Of a DNA stretch of 64,000 nucleotides, positions 54,066 through 63,258 are shown piece after piece. Under the pieces are notes generated by a model. It was not told the origin of the DNA. It made no database searches and saw only the letters and a list, made by a program, of their open reading frames with translations. A program made the position numbers and the translations under genes. The stretch is from JBGPTK01 sp963797765 (GTDB taxonomy: Bacteria > Acidobacteriota > Terriglobia > Acidiferrales > UBA7541): assembly GCA_963797765.1 (NCBI GenBank), contig CAWCQU010000003.1:124001-188000 (forward strand). The letters are read 5' to 3'. Each line of letters starts with the position of its first letter. The stretch's first letter is position 1.

Positions 54066-55646
54066 TTATCGCCGCTTCCACCAAATAATGATTCCCGCCA
54101 AAATCACGAATCCCGGCAGAAATACCAGGCTGAACCAGAACAAGCCGCGCGTTTGCCCCTCGGTCAGGTTCACCCGCCGGTTCGTCGGGCTTTTCGGCCG
54201 GATGGAGATCAGATTCTCGTCCGCCGATAGCCAATTGATCGCGTTATAGAAAAGATCGCCGTTGCGCTGCATGCTGATCACTTGATTCGACGCGAAATCG
54301 GAATCGCCTATCACCACCAGCCGCGAGTCTTTATCGCCTTCCTTGTTCTCCACCGCCACGCCAATCGAAAGCGGCCCTTGCGTATCCACTTTCGGGTCCA
54401 GCTTCCCGCCGCGTTTTTTCAGGTCTTCCAAATCCTTCACAGCAAAGCTGAACGAAGAAGTCTTCAGCAATTCCACGGGATACAATTTCGTGTTGCCCTT
54501 GTCGGCGATGGTGACCGTGCGTGCCAGCGGGAAAAAGCTCATCGTTCGCCCGAAATTCTGCGTGATCGGATGTGAACCGTAATCAGACACCAGCGGCACC
54601 GCGGGCCCCGTGCCAAACATCCGACCCACGCCGCTCGCATCGATCACCGTGTTCTCGCCCAAATTGATGTTCCAGGCTTTCAGGAGATCCGCCAAACCAG
54701 GATTCATATCCGGATCGATCAGCAACATTGCTTTCCCGCCGTTCTCCAGATACTTCCCGATCATCTCCGCTTCCTGGGGAAACAGCGCTTTGGTGGGACC
54801 GGCATCCACCAGCACCGTGCAGTCCGCCGGCACTCCGTTCTCGCTCACCAGGTTGACCGTCTTGGTCACATAATTTTCTTTCTTCAATTCATCCGCCACG
54901 TTCTTGTAACCGGATTGCCCCGGATCGCTCAGCGATTTTTCGCCGTGGCCTTCCACGAAGCACACCGTATTCACTTTGTCGCTGGTCGCCTTCAAAATGG
55001 CGCCGGTGAAGTCCTCTTCGCCGGTCCCCTCCAGCTTTTCTTTGCGGTTTCCGCTGGAAACAATCACTTGCCCCGCTCGCGTGACGCCGTATTCCTTGGC
55101 ATCCTCGGGATGTCCCACCGGATCGATGTTTTGGTAGCTGATATGGCGGTTTAAGCTCACATATTCGGCGGCGCGATCGTCAACCTCCGGATCCTTCTGC
55201 TTATCGAAGCGAATAATTTTTACGTCTTGCTTCACGCCCTTCACGATGTTTCGCGTCTGGTCCGAAAGCGTGAACAGTTTTTCCGTGGTCAGATCGAATC
55301 GCTTGTGGTGCCGCTCGCCCAGAAAATTGACCAGGCCAAGTATCGCCAGCACCGCCAGCGTGATCACTGCCGCATTCGTTCCCAGCTTCGATGATCGCCG
55401 CGTGAAGAACCCGATGATCTGCCGGAAATTGAGAACGATGGCGGCAAGCACCAGCACTCCCCCGGCGATCATCAATACTTCGCTGAATACCTGGATCACT
55501 CCCTGAATCGAGTAGCGCAGCAGCCCGGAAACCAGCATGGCCGCTCCCAGGTAACCTGCCGTGCGGATCATTTCTGTACGATCAAATCGCATTGGTTGCG
55601 AACTCCCTTTCGGCTCCTTGCCTCCAGCGTTCGTTTCAGCGCTCAC
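54066..55646 (-). CDS. GldG-family ABC exporter auxiliary protein
   Basis: A 526-aa membrane protein of the GldG/ABC_transp_aux type. Hydrophobic spans are near residues 30-75 and 90-105, then an extracytoplasmic domain (HKRFDLTTEKLFTLSDQTRNIVK, VCFVEGHGEKSL, ENGGKAMLLIDPDMNPGLADLLK, VVIGDSDFASNQVI) and a C-terminal anchor (FLPGFVILAGIIIWWKRR). It overlaps the permease gene by four bases. The substrate is unknown; in non-gliding bacteria these systems are of undefined function. Confidence 0.85.
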   Translation of the reverse strand: MSAETNAGGKEPKGSSQPMRFDRTEMIRTAGYLGAAMLVSGLLRYSIQGVIQVFSEVLMIAGGVLVLAAIVLNFRQIIGFFTRRSSKLGTNAAVITLAVLAILGLVNFLGERHHKRFDLTTEKLFTLSDQTRNIVKGVKQDVKIIRFDKQKDPEVDDRAAEYVSLNRHISYQNIDPVGHPEDAKEYGVTRAGQVIVSSGNRKEKLEGTGEEDFTGAILKATSDKVNTVCFVEGHGEKSLSDPGQSGYKNVADELKKENYVTKTVNLVSENGVPADCTVLVDAGPTKALFPQEAEMIGKYLENGGKAMLLIDPDMNPGLADLLKAWNINLGENTVIDASGVGRMFGTGPAVPLVSDYGSHPITQNFGRTMSFFPLARTVTIADKGNTKLYPVELLKTSSFSFAVKDLEDLKKRGGKLDPKVDTQGPLSIGVAVENKEGDKDSRLVVIGDSDFASNQVISMQRNGDLFYNAINWLSADENLISIRPKSPTNRRVNLTEGQTRGLFWFSLVFLPGFVILAGIIIWWKRR

Positions 55647-56434
55647 GCGTGCCTCCAGCGCATCGCGTCAATCGATCTCATGGTCAGGAACAATCCCAGC
55701 ACGATCAGGCTGCCGTAAAAAATCAACGCCGTCGTATCCACCACCCCGTGAGTGAAATCGTCATAATGGCGAAGCACCGACAAATATCCGAAAATCGCGC
55801 CGAACGTTTCGCCGGCTCCTTGCGCCGCTGCATCAATCACCCACAGAATCAAAAACACTCCCCAGGTCAAAACGGCCGCGATCAACTGGTTTTCCGTCAG
55901 CGAAGAAATGAATGCTCCAATCGCCAACAGGCTTCCTCCCAGAAGAATCGCTCCCAGGTACCCGCCCCACACCAATTTCCACGGCGCCGCCGGGTCGCTG
56001 TGCAGATACATATAGGAGATGTAAATCAGCGTCGGCAGCAGCATCAGCATAAACAGCGAGAGCATTGCCAGAAATTTGCCGAGCACGATCTCCGCGTCGC
56101 TCACCGGGGATGTCATCAACAGCTCCATCGTGCCGCGTTTCCGCTCCTCGGAATAAATTCCCATCGTCAGCATCGGCGTCAGAAACAAAAGCAGCGAGCC
56201 CATCACCGAGAAAAAATTCCGCAACACCAGGCTGGGCACATCCATGGGCATCACCGCGCCGCCGTATTGCATGCTCTGCATGCTTTGCTGGAACGCCCGC
56301 TGTACAATCGCGGAATAAATCAAATTGAAAAAGATCGCGCAAAGAATCAGGAAAACTCCGATCACGATGTAGGCTACCGGCGAAACGAAGTAATGCCCCA
56401 TTTCCTTGCGATAAATCGCGTAAAGATTGCGCAT
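55643..56434 (-). CDS. ABC-2 type permease (GldF-like)
   Basis: A 263-aa integral membrane protein with about six spans (YFVSPVAYIVIGVFLILCAIFF, VMGSLLLFLTPMLTMGIYSEERKRGTMELLMTSPVSD and others). The EERKxGTxExLxTxPVxxxEIVLGKF motif is characteristic of ABC-2/GldF permeases. It lies between the ATPase (10 bp upstream) and gldG (4-bp overlap) in one operon. Confidence 0.9.
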   Translation of the reverse strand: MRNLYAIYRKEMGHYFVSPVAYIVIGVFLILCAIFFNLIYSAIVQRAFQQSMQSMQYGGAVMPMDVPSLVLRNFFSVMGSLLLFLTPMLTMGIYSEERKRGTMELLMTSPVSDAEIVLGKFLAMLSLFMLMLLPTLIYISYMYLHSDPAAPWKLVWGGYLGAILLGGSLLAIGAFISSLTENQLIAAVLTWGVFLILWVIDAAAQGAGETFGAIFGYLSVLRHYDDFTHGVVDTTALIFYGSLIVLGLFLTMRSIDAMRWRHA

Positions 56435-56444
56435 CCAGATCTCC

Positions 56445-57408
56445 TTAATTGTTCGCGCCGGGTTTCGGCGCCGCTTCTTCGGTGGTGAGCTGCAGGAAAA
56501 TATCTTCCAGGCTCAGGCTGACGCCGCGCAATTCGTAAAGTTCGTAGCCTTGCCCCACCACTTTCGCCGCAAGCTGGCTGCGAATATCCTTCCCTTCGGC
56601 GGCTTCGATGGTGGCCGCCACGCGCCCGGAGGAGCCATGCGCTTCCGTGCTCACTTGCCGCACGCCCGGCACTTGCGAAAGCAAATCGTTCAACGCTTTC
56701 TCGGGCGCCTTCACTTCCATATGCACGCGCTCTCCGCCTTTCAATTGCATCGTCAAATTTTCCGGAGTATCCACGGCCACGATTTTTCCGCGATTGATAA
56801 TCACCACGCGGTCGCACGTCATGCTCACTTCCGGCAAAATATGCGTGGACAGAATAATCGTGTGGCTGCCCGCCAGCCCCTTGATCAATTTTCGCACTTC
56901 GATAATTTGTTTTGGATCGAGCCCCACTGTGGGCTCGTCCAGAATGATCACGTCGGGATCGTGCACCAGCGCTTGCGCCAGTCCCACCCGCTGCTTGTAT
57001 CCGCGCGAAAGGCGCTTCACCAGTTCGTTGCGCTTGTCGGTGATGTTCGTCATTTCCAGCGCCGCATCGATTCGCCGTCGCGCGATCCGCCGACGCCACA
57101 TTTTTGATTCGCGCCACGAAATCCAGGTAATTTCCCACCGTCATATCCTGGTAGAGCGGCGGGCTTTCCGGCAGGTAGCCAATATGCCGGCGAACGTCCA
57201 TCGAATCTTCGAACACATCAAAGCCCGCGATCTTCGCGGTTCCGCCGGTGGCCGGCAAATAGCCGGTCAAAATTCGCATCGTCGTCGTTTTGCCCGCGCC
57301 GTTCGGACCAAGAAACCCCAGGATTTCTCCTTTATTCACGGAAAATGAAATATGGTCCACCGCGGTCACTTGCCCGTACGACTTCGTCAGATCCTGAACT
57401 TCGATCAA
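56445..57408 (-). CDS. ABC transporter ATP-binding protein, frameshifted
   Basis: The ATPase of the Gld-type exporter. From the TTG at 57408 (GGAGG seven bases before) it reads LIEVQDLTKSYGQ, Walker A GPNGAGKTTTM, GYLPESPPLYQDMTVGNYLDFVARIKNVASADR. Near 57080 the frame must shift by one base to continue RRIDAALEMTNITDKRNELVKRLSRGYKQR, Walker B VIILDEPTVGLDP, and the C-terminal MurJ-unrelated DUF4162-like tail to 56445. The signature loop SRGYKQR is intact. The shift looks like one extra base (GCGACGG for GCGCGG). Confidence 0.85.
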
Positions 57409-57682
57409 AGAAAACCTCCTCGATTCAATCGGGAGCCCTTGCGGCATTCACACTAACAGAAACAGAAGAATGGCAAAGTGCATTTATACTAAAAATCGCC
57501 AGCCTATGAAAAGGGCGCGTACAGTTTTTGTTGCGCCAACATGGTCCCGCGGGGCGCCCTACACCAGAAAGACTCTTTCCGCCAACGGATGGTTGCCTGA
57601 AGCTACCGAGATCGCGATATAGATTGACTTGCCAGCGCCGGCTGCATAAGGTTCGATTTCTTCTTTGGGAGCGGACTGGCAG

Positions 57683-59062
57683 ATGAAGACCAAACTGCTC
57701 TACTCATTTCTGATCATGGCAGGCATCGCGGCCGCGCTTTCCTTGGCGAATCACGCCCATTTATTTTTCCTCCCGTCATTTCTTCCAGTCGCCGCGCGCT
57801 GGATCGCAATTGCAATCCTGGCTGCGTATGCTTCCGCGCGCCGCTCGCTTACAGCTTGGATTCTGGTTGGAATGATCGCCGGAGTTGAGATCGGCTACGA
57901 CTGGCCGGCCACCGCCGTAAAGCTGCAAGTCCTCGGAAACATTTTTCTTCGCCTGATCAAGACAATCATCGCACCGCTCCTGTTCGCCACTCTGGTGGTG
58001 GGTATCGCCGGACACGCCGACTTGAAAAAAGTCGGCCGCATGGGAATAAAATCTCTCGTTTATTTCGAAATCGTTTCCACGCTGGCCCTGCTGATCGGAT
58101 TCGCCGCAATCAACATCAGCAAAGCAGGCGCTGGCGTGCAACTTCCTCCCTCCGCCAGCGCGCAACCGCTCAACGCCGCTCCGCACACCGCCAGCGAATT
58201 GATCCTGAATATATTTCCCGAAAACATCGCAAAATCCGTAGCCGAAGGACAATTGCTGCAGGTAGTAATTTTCAGCATTCTTTTCGGCATGGCTCTCGCT
58301 CTCGTCAAGGAAGAGAAGCGCCGGCCGCTGGTCGCGTTGGCGGAAAGCCTCGCGGAAACGATGTTCAAATTCACGAATATCGTGATGTATCTCGCGCCGA
58401 TCGGCGTGTGCGGCGCGATCGCCTACACCGTCGGCCATGTGGGCCTTGGCGTTTTGTATCCTTTGCTCAAACTTCTTGCGACAATGTATGCCGCGCTGAT
58501 TGTGTTTTTGCTTTGCGTTCTGCTGCCAATCGCATTGATTGTGCGCGTGCCGCTCGCTGCTTTCCTGCGCGCGATCGCCGAACCCGTCACCATCGCATTC
58601 GCCACCAGCACTTCCGAAGCCGCATTGCCGCGCGCAATGGAAACCATGGAAGAGCTTGGCGTTCCGCGCTCTACCGTTGCATTTGTATTGCCCACTGGCT
58701 ACAGTTTTAATCTGGATGGATCGAGCCTGTATCAATCGCTCGCGCTGATTTTCGTCGCGCAAGCCGCTGGAATTCATCTCACAATCGGCCAGCAAATTAT
58801 TATGTTGCTCACACTGCTCGTAAGCAGCAAGGGCACCGCGGGAGTGGCGCGCGCGTCGCTTGTGATTGTTTTGGCGGCTGCCGCATCGTTTCATTTGCCG
58901 TTGGAACCCTTATTTTTATTGTTCGGAATCGATCAATTGATGGACATGGCGCGCACCGCGGTGAACGTGGCGGGTAACTGCCTGGCGACGGTGGTGATTG
59001 CGCGCTGGGAAGGCGAATTCCATCCCCCGTTAACCCCAAAGCACCAAATCGAAGCCCTGTAG
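57683..59062 (+). CDS. Dicarboxylate/amino acid:cation symporter (SDF family)
   Basis: A 459-aa DAACS symporter (start ATG 57683). It has about eight spans, IKTIIAPLLFATLVVGIAG near 95, and the re-entrant core with ATSTSEAALPRAM and LPTGYSFNLDGSSLYQSLALIFVAQ, ending SSKGTAGVARASLVIV, LLFGIDQLMDMARTAVNVAGN. These match GltP/DctA-type Na+- or H+-coupled transporters of C4-dicarboxylates or glutamate. Slightly longer N-terminus than average. Substrate cannot be fixed. Confidence 0.9.
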   Translation: MKTKLLYSFLIMAGIAAALSLANHAHLFFLPSFLPVAARWIAIAILAAYASARRSLTAWILVGMIAGVEIGYDWPATAVKLQVLGNIFLRLIKTIIAPLLFATLVVGIAGHADLKKVGRMGIKSLVYFEIVSTLALLIGFAAINISKAGAGVQLPPSASAQPLNAAPHTASELILNIFPENIAKSVAEGQLLQVVIFSILFGMALALVKEEKRRPLVALAESLAETMFKFTNIVMYLAPIGVCGAIAYTVGHVGLGVLYPLLKLLATMYAALIVFLLCVLLPIALIVRVPLAAFLRAIAEPVTIAFATSTSEAALPRAMETMEELGVPRSTVAFVLPTGYSFNLDGSSLYQSLALIFVAQAAGIHLTIGQQIIMLLTLLVSSKGTAGVARASLVIVLAAAASFHLPLEPLFLLFGIDQLMDMARTAVNVAGNCLATVVIARWEGEFHPPLTPKHQIEAL

Positions 59063-59063
59063 G

Positions 59064-59088
59064 ACTTTGTAAGGCTCTTTTACAAAGT
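59064..59088 (+). terminator. Possible terminator hairpin after symporter gene
   Basis: ACTTTGTAA and TTACAAAGT form a 9-bp AT-rich stem just after the stop at 59062, followed by ATTTTG. The stem is weak and the T run short, so this is only a candidate. Confidence 0.4.
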
Positions 59089-59287
59089 ATTTTGCCGCCA
59101 GAATTCGCGTCCAAAAAACACACCAAAAACACCAAAACCCCGACAAAAATCACCACACGGAACCCGACACGGAACCCATCGTGCCCCGATAAATCACCGA
59201 ACGCGATTGCCTGCTCTTGCCGGTTTTCGGCCCGGCGAATCGTCGATTGCCCGGCCACCGAATCTCGGGCAAAATGTCCCTCGATCC

Positions 59288-60475
59288 ATGGGTCCCTCCC
59301 AGACTTTTACCGACAACATGCCGCACCCACGAGCCGCCACGGCAGTGGTGCACGCCGGATTTGTGGTCACCGGAATTGTCACCACGTTGCTCGGACCACT
59401 TCTTCCGATTTTGATCGCGCGGTGGTCGATGAGCGACGCTCGCGCCGGATTATTTTTCACGCTTCAATTTTGCGCGTCGATTTTGGGAACCTGCGCCCTC
59501 AGCTACTTGATTGCGTTTCGCGGATATCGATTGGCGTTCTCGCTCGGATTTTTTTGCATGGGGTTGGGACTCGCGGCGCTGACTACCAAAAGCTATCCCG
59601 CGGGTTTGATGGCCACCGCCGTTTACGGTTTTGGTTTAGGCTTGGTTCTTTGCATCACCAATTTGTGGGTCGCGGAAATTTCCGCGTCGCGGCGAGCCGC
59701 CGCTCTCAGCGTCGTCAATCTTGCCTGGGGCATTGGCGCGATTTCTTGTCCCGTGCTGGTGATGTTCGCGCAACGCTGGCACAAAATTCCATTTTTTCTC
59801 ACGGCAGTGGCAATCGCTTCGGTGATCGTCGCGGTCGATCCTCGGTGCAATGGACATCGAGCCTCGGGTGAACAAAACAAAGTCGCTGCAAACTCAACAA
59901 CTTCTCACCAGCCGGTGATGAACAAACAACTCGCCATCACCTTCGGCGCGCTTTTTTTCCTGTACGTTGGTTCGGAAAACTCGGTGGGAGGTTGGACCGC
60001 CGCTCTGGCGAAACGTTTGGGCGACACGCCCGGCAATCTTTGGGCGTTGGCGCCAATGTTTTTCTGGGCCGGACTGCTCGCGGGCCGCGCGTTCGTTCCC
60101 GCAATTCTTCTGCGCGTGAAGGAGCGGACTGTGCTGGTGATGGGGCTAATTGTTTCCGCGCTCGGCAACGCGACTCTTTTATGGGTCACCACTTACTATG
60201 GCGCTGCCATTTGTGTAGCCGTGATTGGCTTGGGCTTCGCGGGAATTTATCCGTTGTTGGTTTCCTGGATGGTGACGCATTACGGCGAGGAAGCAAAAGG
60301 CACGGCGAGCGTCATGTTTGTCCTGGCTGCGCTGGGCGGAGCGACGATGCCGTGGCTGGTCGGCTTCACTTCCACGCAAACCGGAAATTTGCGTATGGGA
60401 CTGATTGTGCCGATGGTCGCGTGCCTGGCGATGATCAGCCTGCTGGCGCTGTTGCACCGCCGTTCCGTTCTCTAA
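59288..60475 (+). CDS. MFS transporter (sugar/FucP-like)
   Basis: A 395-aa major facilitator protein; the start is uncertain (59288 gives MGPSQTFTDNM, 59318 gives MPHPRAAT; the frame is open from 59207). About twelve spans are visible, with LGPLLPILIARWSMSDARAGLFFTLQF after the first helix, the FRGYRLAFSLGFFCMGLGLAAL loop-helix, and the second half opening LFFLYVGSENSVGGWTAALAKRLG, typical of the FucP/glucose-type carriers. No operon partner. Confidence 0.82.
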   Translation: MGPSQTFTDNMPHPRAATAVVHAGFVVTGIVTTLLGPLLPILIARWSMSDARAGLFFTLQFCASILGTCALSYLIAFRGYRLAFSLGFFCMGLGLAALTTKSYPAGLMATAVYGFGLGLVLCITNLWVAEISASRRAAALSVVNLAWGIGAISCPVLVMFAQRWHKIPFFLTAVAIASVIVAVDPRCNGHRASGEQNKVAANSTTSHQPVMNKQLAITFGALFFLYVGSENSVGGWTAALAKRLGDTPGNLWALAPMFFWAGLLAGRAFVPAILLRVKERTVLVMGLIVSALGNATLLWVTTYYGAAICVAVIGLGFAGIYPLLVSWMVTHYGEEAKGTASVMFVLAALGGATMPWLVGFTSTQTGNLRMGLIVPMVACLAMISLLALLHRRSVL

Positions 60476-60476
60476 A

Positions 60477-60637
60477 AGCTACCTCATAAATGGTTCTTAG
60501 GGGGTCGGAGCTTCAGCTCCGACATCAAATTGCCCCGAAAAGTCGGGCTTTCGCGTTTTCTGCGTCCCGACGCTCTATGTCGGGAAGCCCCTGAAGCCGG
60601 ACTGAGAGACCTGCCAAACCGTTTTTGAGATGGGCTT
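60477..60637. repeat. Intact REP/MITE-like element with imperfect terminal inverted repeats
   Basis: The core GTCGGAGCTTCAGCTCCGAC (60504-60523) is followed by GTCCCGACGCTCTATGTCGGGA and GCCCCTGAAGCC. The outer ends AGCTACCTCATAAATGGTT and ACCGTTTTTGAGATGGGCT are imperfect inverted repeats. It is the uninterrupted form of the element at 53785 and belongs to the same family as the REPs at 18.3, 18.8 and 42.8 kb. Confidence 0.8.
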
Positions 60638-60864
60638 AAATTATTCTTGAACTTCAAAGCGCGCTTTTTTCCGCGTCAAGCAGTTGTCCCTGAGTACCAC
60701 TGCGGTCCAGTTTCACTACCTGCCACAAAACCGTCCCGCCGGCCAGTAGTCCCTGCGCAACCTGCGCTGCAAACTCGTAGTTGCAACATACAAGGACCCG
60801 TCGCCAAGCGCTCAGACTTCCTGCTCCTCGCCCAGGTCGATGATTGCGTCGACGCATTTAAAAA
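60638..60864. other. Leader region of ASH-domain lipoprotein gene
   Basis: About 230 bases with no supported gene. It presumably contains the promoter of the following lipoprotein gene; no clear -35/-10 pair was found. Confidence 0.4.
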
Positions 60865-61839
60865 ATGAAAACAGTGATTTTATTTTTGATAATTGTGGCC
60901 GCCATGGCGGCAATCTCCGGCTGCGGGGTCACACAGAGTAACGCAAACCTGGCCAACAGCGCGCCAGCGGTGGCAGCGAGTCCCAATACCGTCGGCTTCA
61001 GCAACGTCGCCGTGGGAACAAGCAATTCTCAAACCATCAAGCTTTCGAACACGGGCGCCGCAACGCTAACCTTGAGTTCATCCTCTGTCACAGGAACCGG
61101 CTTCACCATGACCGGACTCGCGACTCCGATAAACATCGCCGCCGCCGGAAGCACCACATTCAACGTGTTGTTCTCGCCCAAAGCCGCAGGCGCAGCCACG
61201 GGAAGGGTAGTGCTCTCGAGCAACGATCCCACTGTGCCGAACATGACCATTCCGCTGACGGGTTCCGGCGTGGCGACTAGCACCACGCTCTCCGCCAATC
61301 CCAGCAGCGTAAATTTCAATTCCGTGACGACGGGAACCAACACCCAGCAAACCGTCACGCTCAGCAACTCAGGAAATACCAGCGTAAGCATCACCAGCGT
61401 CGGCGTAAGCGGCGCGGGATTCACGATGACCGGCTTAACCGCTCCCTTAACCTTGACCGCCGGACAAACCGCGCCGATGACCGTGAAATTTGCGCCCACC
61501 AGCGCCGCCACTTTCAACGGAAGCATCGCGGTGGCCAGCAACGCTCCCACGTTGACAATCACTTTGACCGGCGTAGGAACCGCAGCCGCAGCGCATTCCG
61601 CCACATTGACCTGGACGGCAAGCAGCACAAGCGGCGTGGTGGGCTACAACGTCTATCGCGGCACAATCACAGGCGGGCCGTACACGAAACTGAATTCAGG
61701 CAGCGTGGCTGTGTTGACGTTCACCGATTCCACGGTAGTGGCCGGACAAACGTATTTCTACGTAGTGACGTCAGTCGAAGGCTCCGGCATCGAGAGCGTT
61801 TTTTCGACCGAAGTTTCCGGAACAATTCCAACGCCGTAA
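60865..61839 (+). CDS. ASH/choice-of-anchor lipoprotein with fibronectin III-like end
   Basis: A 324-aa lipoprotein. The lipobox AAISGC puts the acylated Cys at residue 20. Two ASH-type (choice-of-anchor D) beta domains follow: NTVGFSNVAVGTSNSQTIKLSN to SNDPTVPNMTIPLTGSG, and SSVNFNSVTTGTNTQQTVTLSN to SNAPTLTITLTGVG. The C-terminal ~85 residues read as a fibronectin type III-like domain (SATLTWTASSTSGVVGYNVYRG, TFTDSTVVAGQTYFYVVTSVEG). Ser/Thr/Gly-rich, surface-type composition. Ligand unknown. Confidence 0.85.
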   Translation: MKTVILFLIIVAAMAAISGCGVTQSNANLANSAPAVAASPNTVGFSNVAVGTSNSQTIKLSNTGAATLTLSSSSVTGTGFTMTGLATPINIAAAGSTTFNVLFSPKAAGAATGRVVLSSNDPTVPNMTIPLTGSGVATSTTLSANPSSVNFNSVTTGTNTQQTVTLSNSGNTSVSITSVGVSGAGFTMTGLTAPLTLTAGQTAPMTVKFAPTSAATFNGSIAVASNAPTLTITLTGVGTAAAAHSATLTWTASSTSGVVGYNVYRGTITGGPYTKLNSGSVAVLTFTDSTVVAGQTYFYVVTSVEGSGIESVFSTEVSGTIPTP

Positions 61840-61866
61840 AGAATTTCCCCACGTAGTCAGGCCCAA

Positions 61867-61908
61867 GCCGGTGCCAGCGCTCCCCCGCTGGCCCCGGCTT
61901 TATTTTAT
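61867..61908 (+). terminator. Rho-independent terminator
   Basis: GCCGGTGCCAGCG and CGCTGGCCCCGGC form a strong stem (61867-61898) followed by TTTATTTTAT. It lies 28 bases after the ASH-domain gene stop. Confidence 0.85.
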
Positions 61909-61967
61909 CGGGCAGATCCAATCAAGAATTTACAAGGTGTATTCTATTTTCGTTTTCATTTGTTCCT

Positions 61968-62294
61968 TCAAAGATCCCTGATCCTGAGTTCGGTCGGATT
62001 ACTTTTGAGAATGGCTATTCCACGCTCAGTGATCCTGTAGACTCCCTCTCTGATGAGACTGATCTCTTTAGCGTGTCCAATAGGACCGGCCTCCATATTG
62101 AGATGTGCAAGCGCCCACGCGACACGGTTGACGAACACGGAGTTGCCAGCCTTGTTCTTTTGTGCGAATTCGCTTGGGGTAATGCCAAATTGATTCTTCA
62201 TGCGCTCGCGGATTTCCTCAACTGCGTGTTCAGCGCCGTCAGCTAGGACTTTAAGGACGGGTAATAACAATGTTTGAGGACTGGGTATTGGCAT
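61968..62294 (-). CDS. Mrr N-terminal-like winged-helix protein without nuclease domain
   Basis: A 108-aa product that begins MPIPSPQTLLLPVLKVLADGAEHAVEEI and continues FGITPSEFAQ, VFVNRVAWALAHLNMEAGPIGHAKEISLIREGVYRITERGIAILKS. This matches the Mrr N-terminal winged-helix domain (PF14338-like) of restriction proteins. The catalytic Mrr domain is absent: the frame stops after SNPTELRIRDL. Starts at 62315 or 62387 are also open. Downstream of the HEPN gene on the same strand. Confidence 0.7.
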   Translation of the reverse strand: MPIPSPQTLLLPVLKVLADGAEHAVEEIRERMKNQFGITPSEFAQKNKAGNSVFVNRVAWALAHLNMEAGPIGHAKEISLIREGVYRITERGIAILKSNPTELRIRDL

Positions 62295-62448
62295 TATGAA
62301 AGCGCTCTCCGCCATCCCGCCAGAAATGGATTTCAAATCATCTTCTTCGCGACGAGAACTGGGAATCTTCAAAACCAAAATCCGCACCCTTCAAAAGACA
62401 AAGACTGCGGCACCCGCAAATTCTTATCACGTTCGCTTGTGCGGTCCA

Positions 62449-62467
62449 CGAGGGTGCGCCACCCTCG
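62449..62467. repeat. Short perfect palindrome between accessory genes
   Basis: CGAGGGTG-CGC-CACCCTCG is a perfect 8-bp inverted repeat around three bases, in the 120-bp gap between the HEPN gene and the Mrr-N-like gene. It could be a terminator stem without T tract or another dispersed palindrome. Confidence 0.5.
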
Positions 62468-62510
62468 CAAGAGTGCAGAAGTGCGTCACAAAGCTTAAGA
62501 TCGCCCGCGA

Positions 62511-63047
62511 CTAAGCTAACCGAGAGTTGATGTGACGAGAAAGAACTCGAATTTCACTCCTAGCGATCTGGCAATCCTGTCGGGTAATACACGGAAACAT
62601 GTGGCTATACATATTGCGGACGCGCTTGATTAGCTCCATGTGTCCTACGAAAAACTCGATGTTGGGAAAAAGCTGAGGGATGCAATCGGATTTATAAACT
62701 TTCACAATTTCTTCAAGTTGACCTAGAGTTATCAGATGGACTGGAAGAACCTCAACCGCTGAGGAATCGCCGATCCACGGCATTGCATCCAATTTCTTCC
62801 GTTGATCCTCTGCATAAACGAAAGTGTTGATTAGCCTTTCCCTTCAGGGAGGCGTCCACCAGTCCGCCCCGTAGCAGGTTTGGAGAAATGAATCGAGCGC
62901 GATTCTCAGTCCGTTTTCAAACTGATACAACGCCGGGAAAAGTAGATTGCCGAGGTCCATTGCCTCGAAGTATCCAGAAGGCAGCCTAACGATTCGCCTT
63001 GTGCGTTTGGCTCGTCGCCTACCGCGATTTCTTGGTCTTGTGGCCAT
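62511..63047 (-). pseudogene. Swt1-like HEPN domain protein interrupted by in-frame TGA
   Basis: Two consecutive pieces lie in the same frame, split only by a TGA at 62846-62844. The first (67 codons from ATG 63047) ends LYQFENGLRIALDSFLQTCYG then ADWWTPP. The second continues RERLINTFVYAEDQRKK, AMPWIGDSSAVEVLP, IEFFVGHMELIKRVRNMYSHMF. R-NMYS-H is the Rx4H motif of HEPN ribonuclease-type domains, and the overall pattern resembles the Swt1-type HEPN family. Read through, the product is 178 codons. HEPN proteins often act as RNases or toxins. Either the gene is dead, the TGA is a sequence error (for example CGA), or the two parts are made separately from a TTG/ATG at 62792/62783. Confidence 0.7.
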
Positions 63048-63258
63048 GTTTTCTCAAATAATGTCGGGCGTTGCGGATTGATTGGACGGCGCTGCTACAG
63101 ATTTTCGCTATTTCATCATCGGTTAAATCGAACTTATCCAGGATTTCGACCTTCCGTTCAAGGCTTGCCTCTTTTTCCGTTGCAGCGCACAAGTACGCCA
63201 ACATCAGACGGATTGCTTCCGAGGAATCGGCTTTGGGCTTGACTATGGCCGTTTTCAT
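63019..63258 (-). CDS. Small helix-turn-helix protein, third of three
   Basis: A 79-aa product with a sigma-70 region-4-like helix-turn-helix: SLERKVEILDKFDLTDDEIAKICSSAVQSIRNARHYLRKHG. The preceding stretch EAIRLMLAYLCAATEKEA is helical and may mediate dimerisation. Its ATG overlaps the previous stop (ATGA, with AAGGGGG upstream), and its end overlaps the HEPN gene by 29 bases, so the four genes are translationally linked. Partner or DNA target unknown. Confidence 0.7.
   Translation of the reverse strand: MKTAIVKPKADSSEAIRLMLAYLCAATEKEASLERKVEILDKFDLTDDEIAKICSSAVQSIRNARHYLRKHGHKTKKSR

Noticed and set aside
62274..62514. Plus-strand small frames overlapping the Mrr-N and HEPN genes
   Set aside because: They read through a palindrome and oppose better-supported genes.
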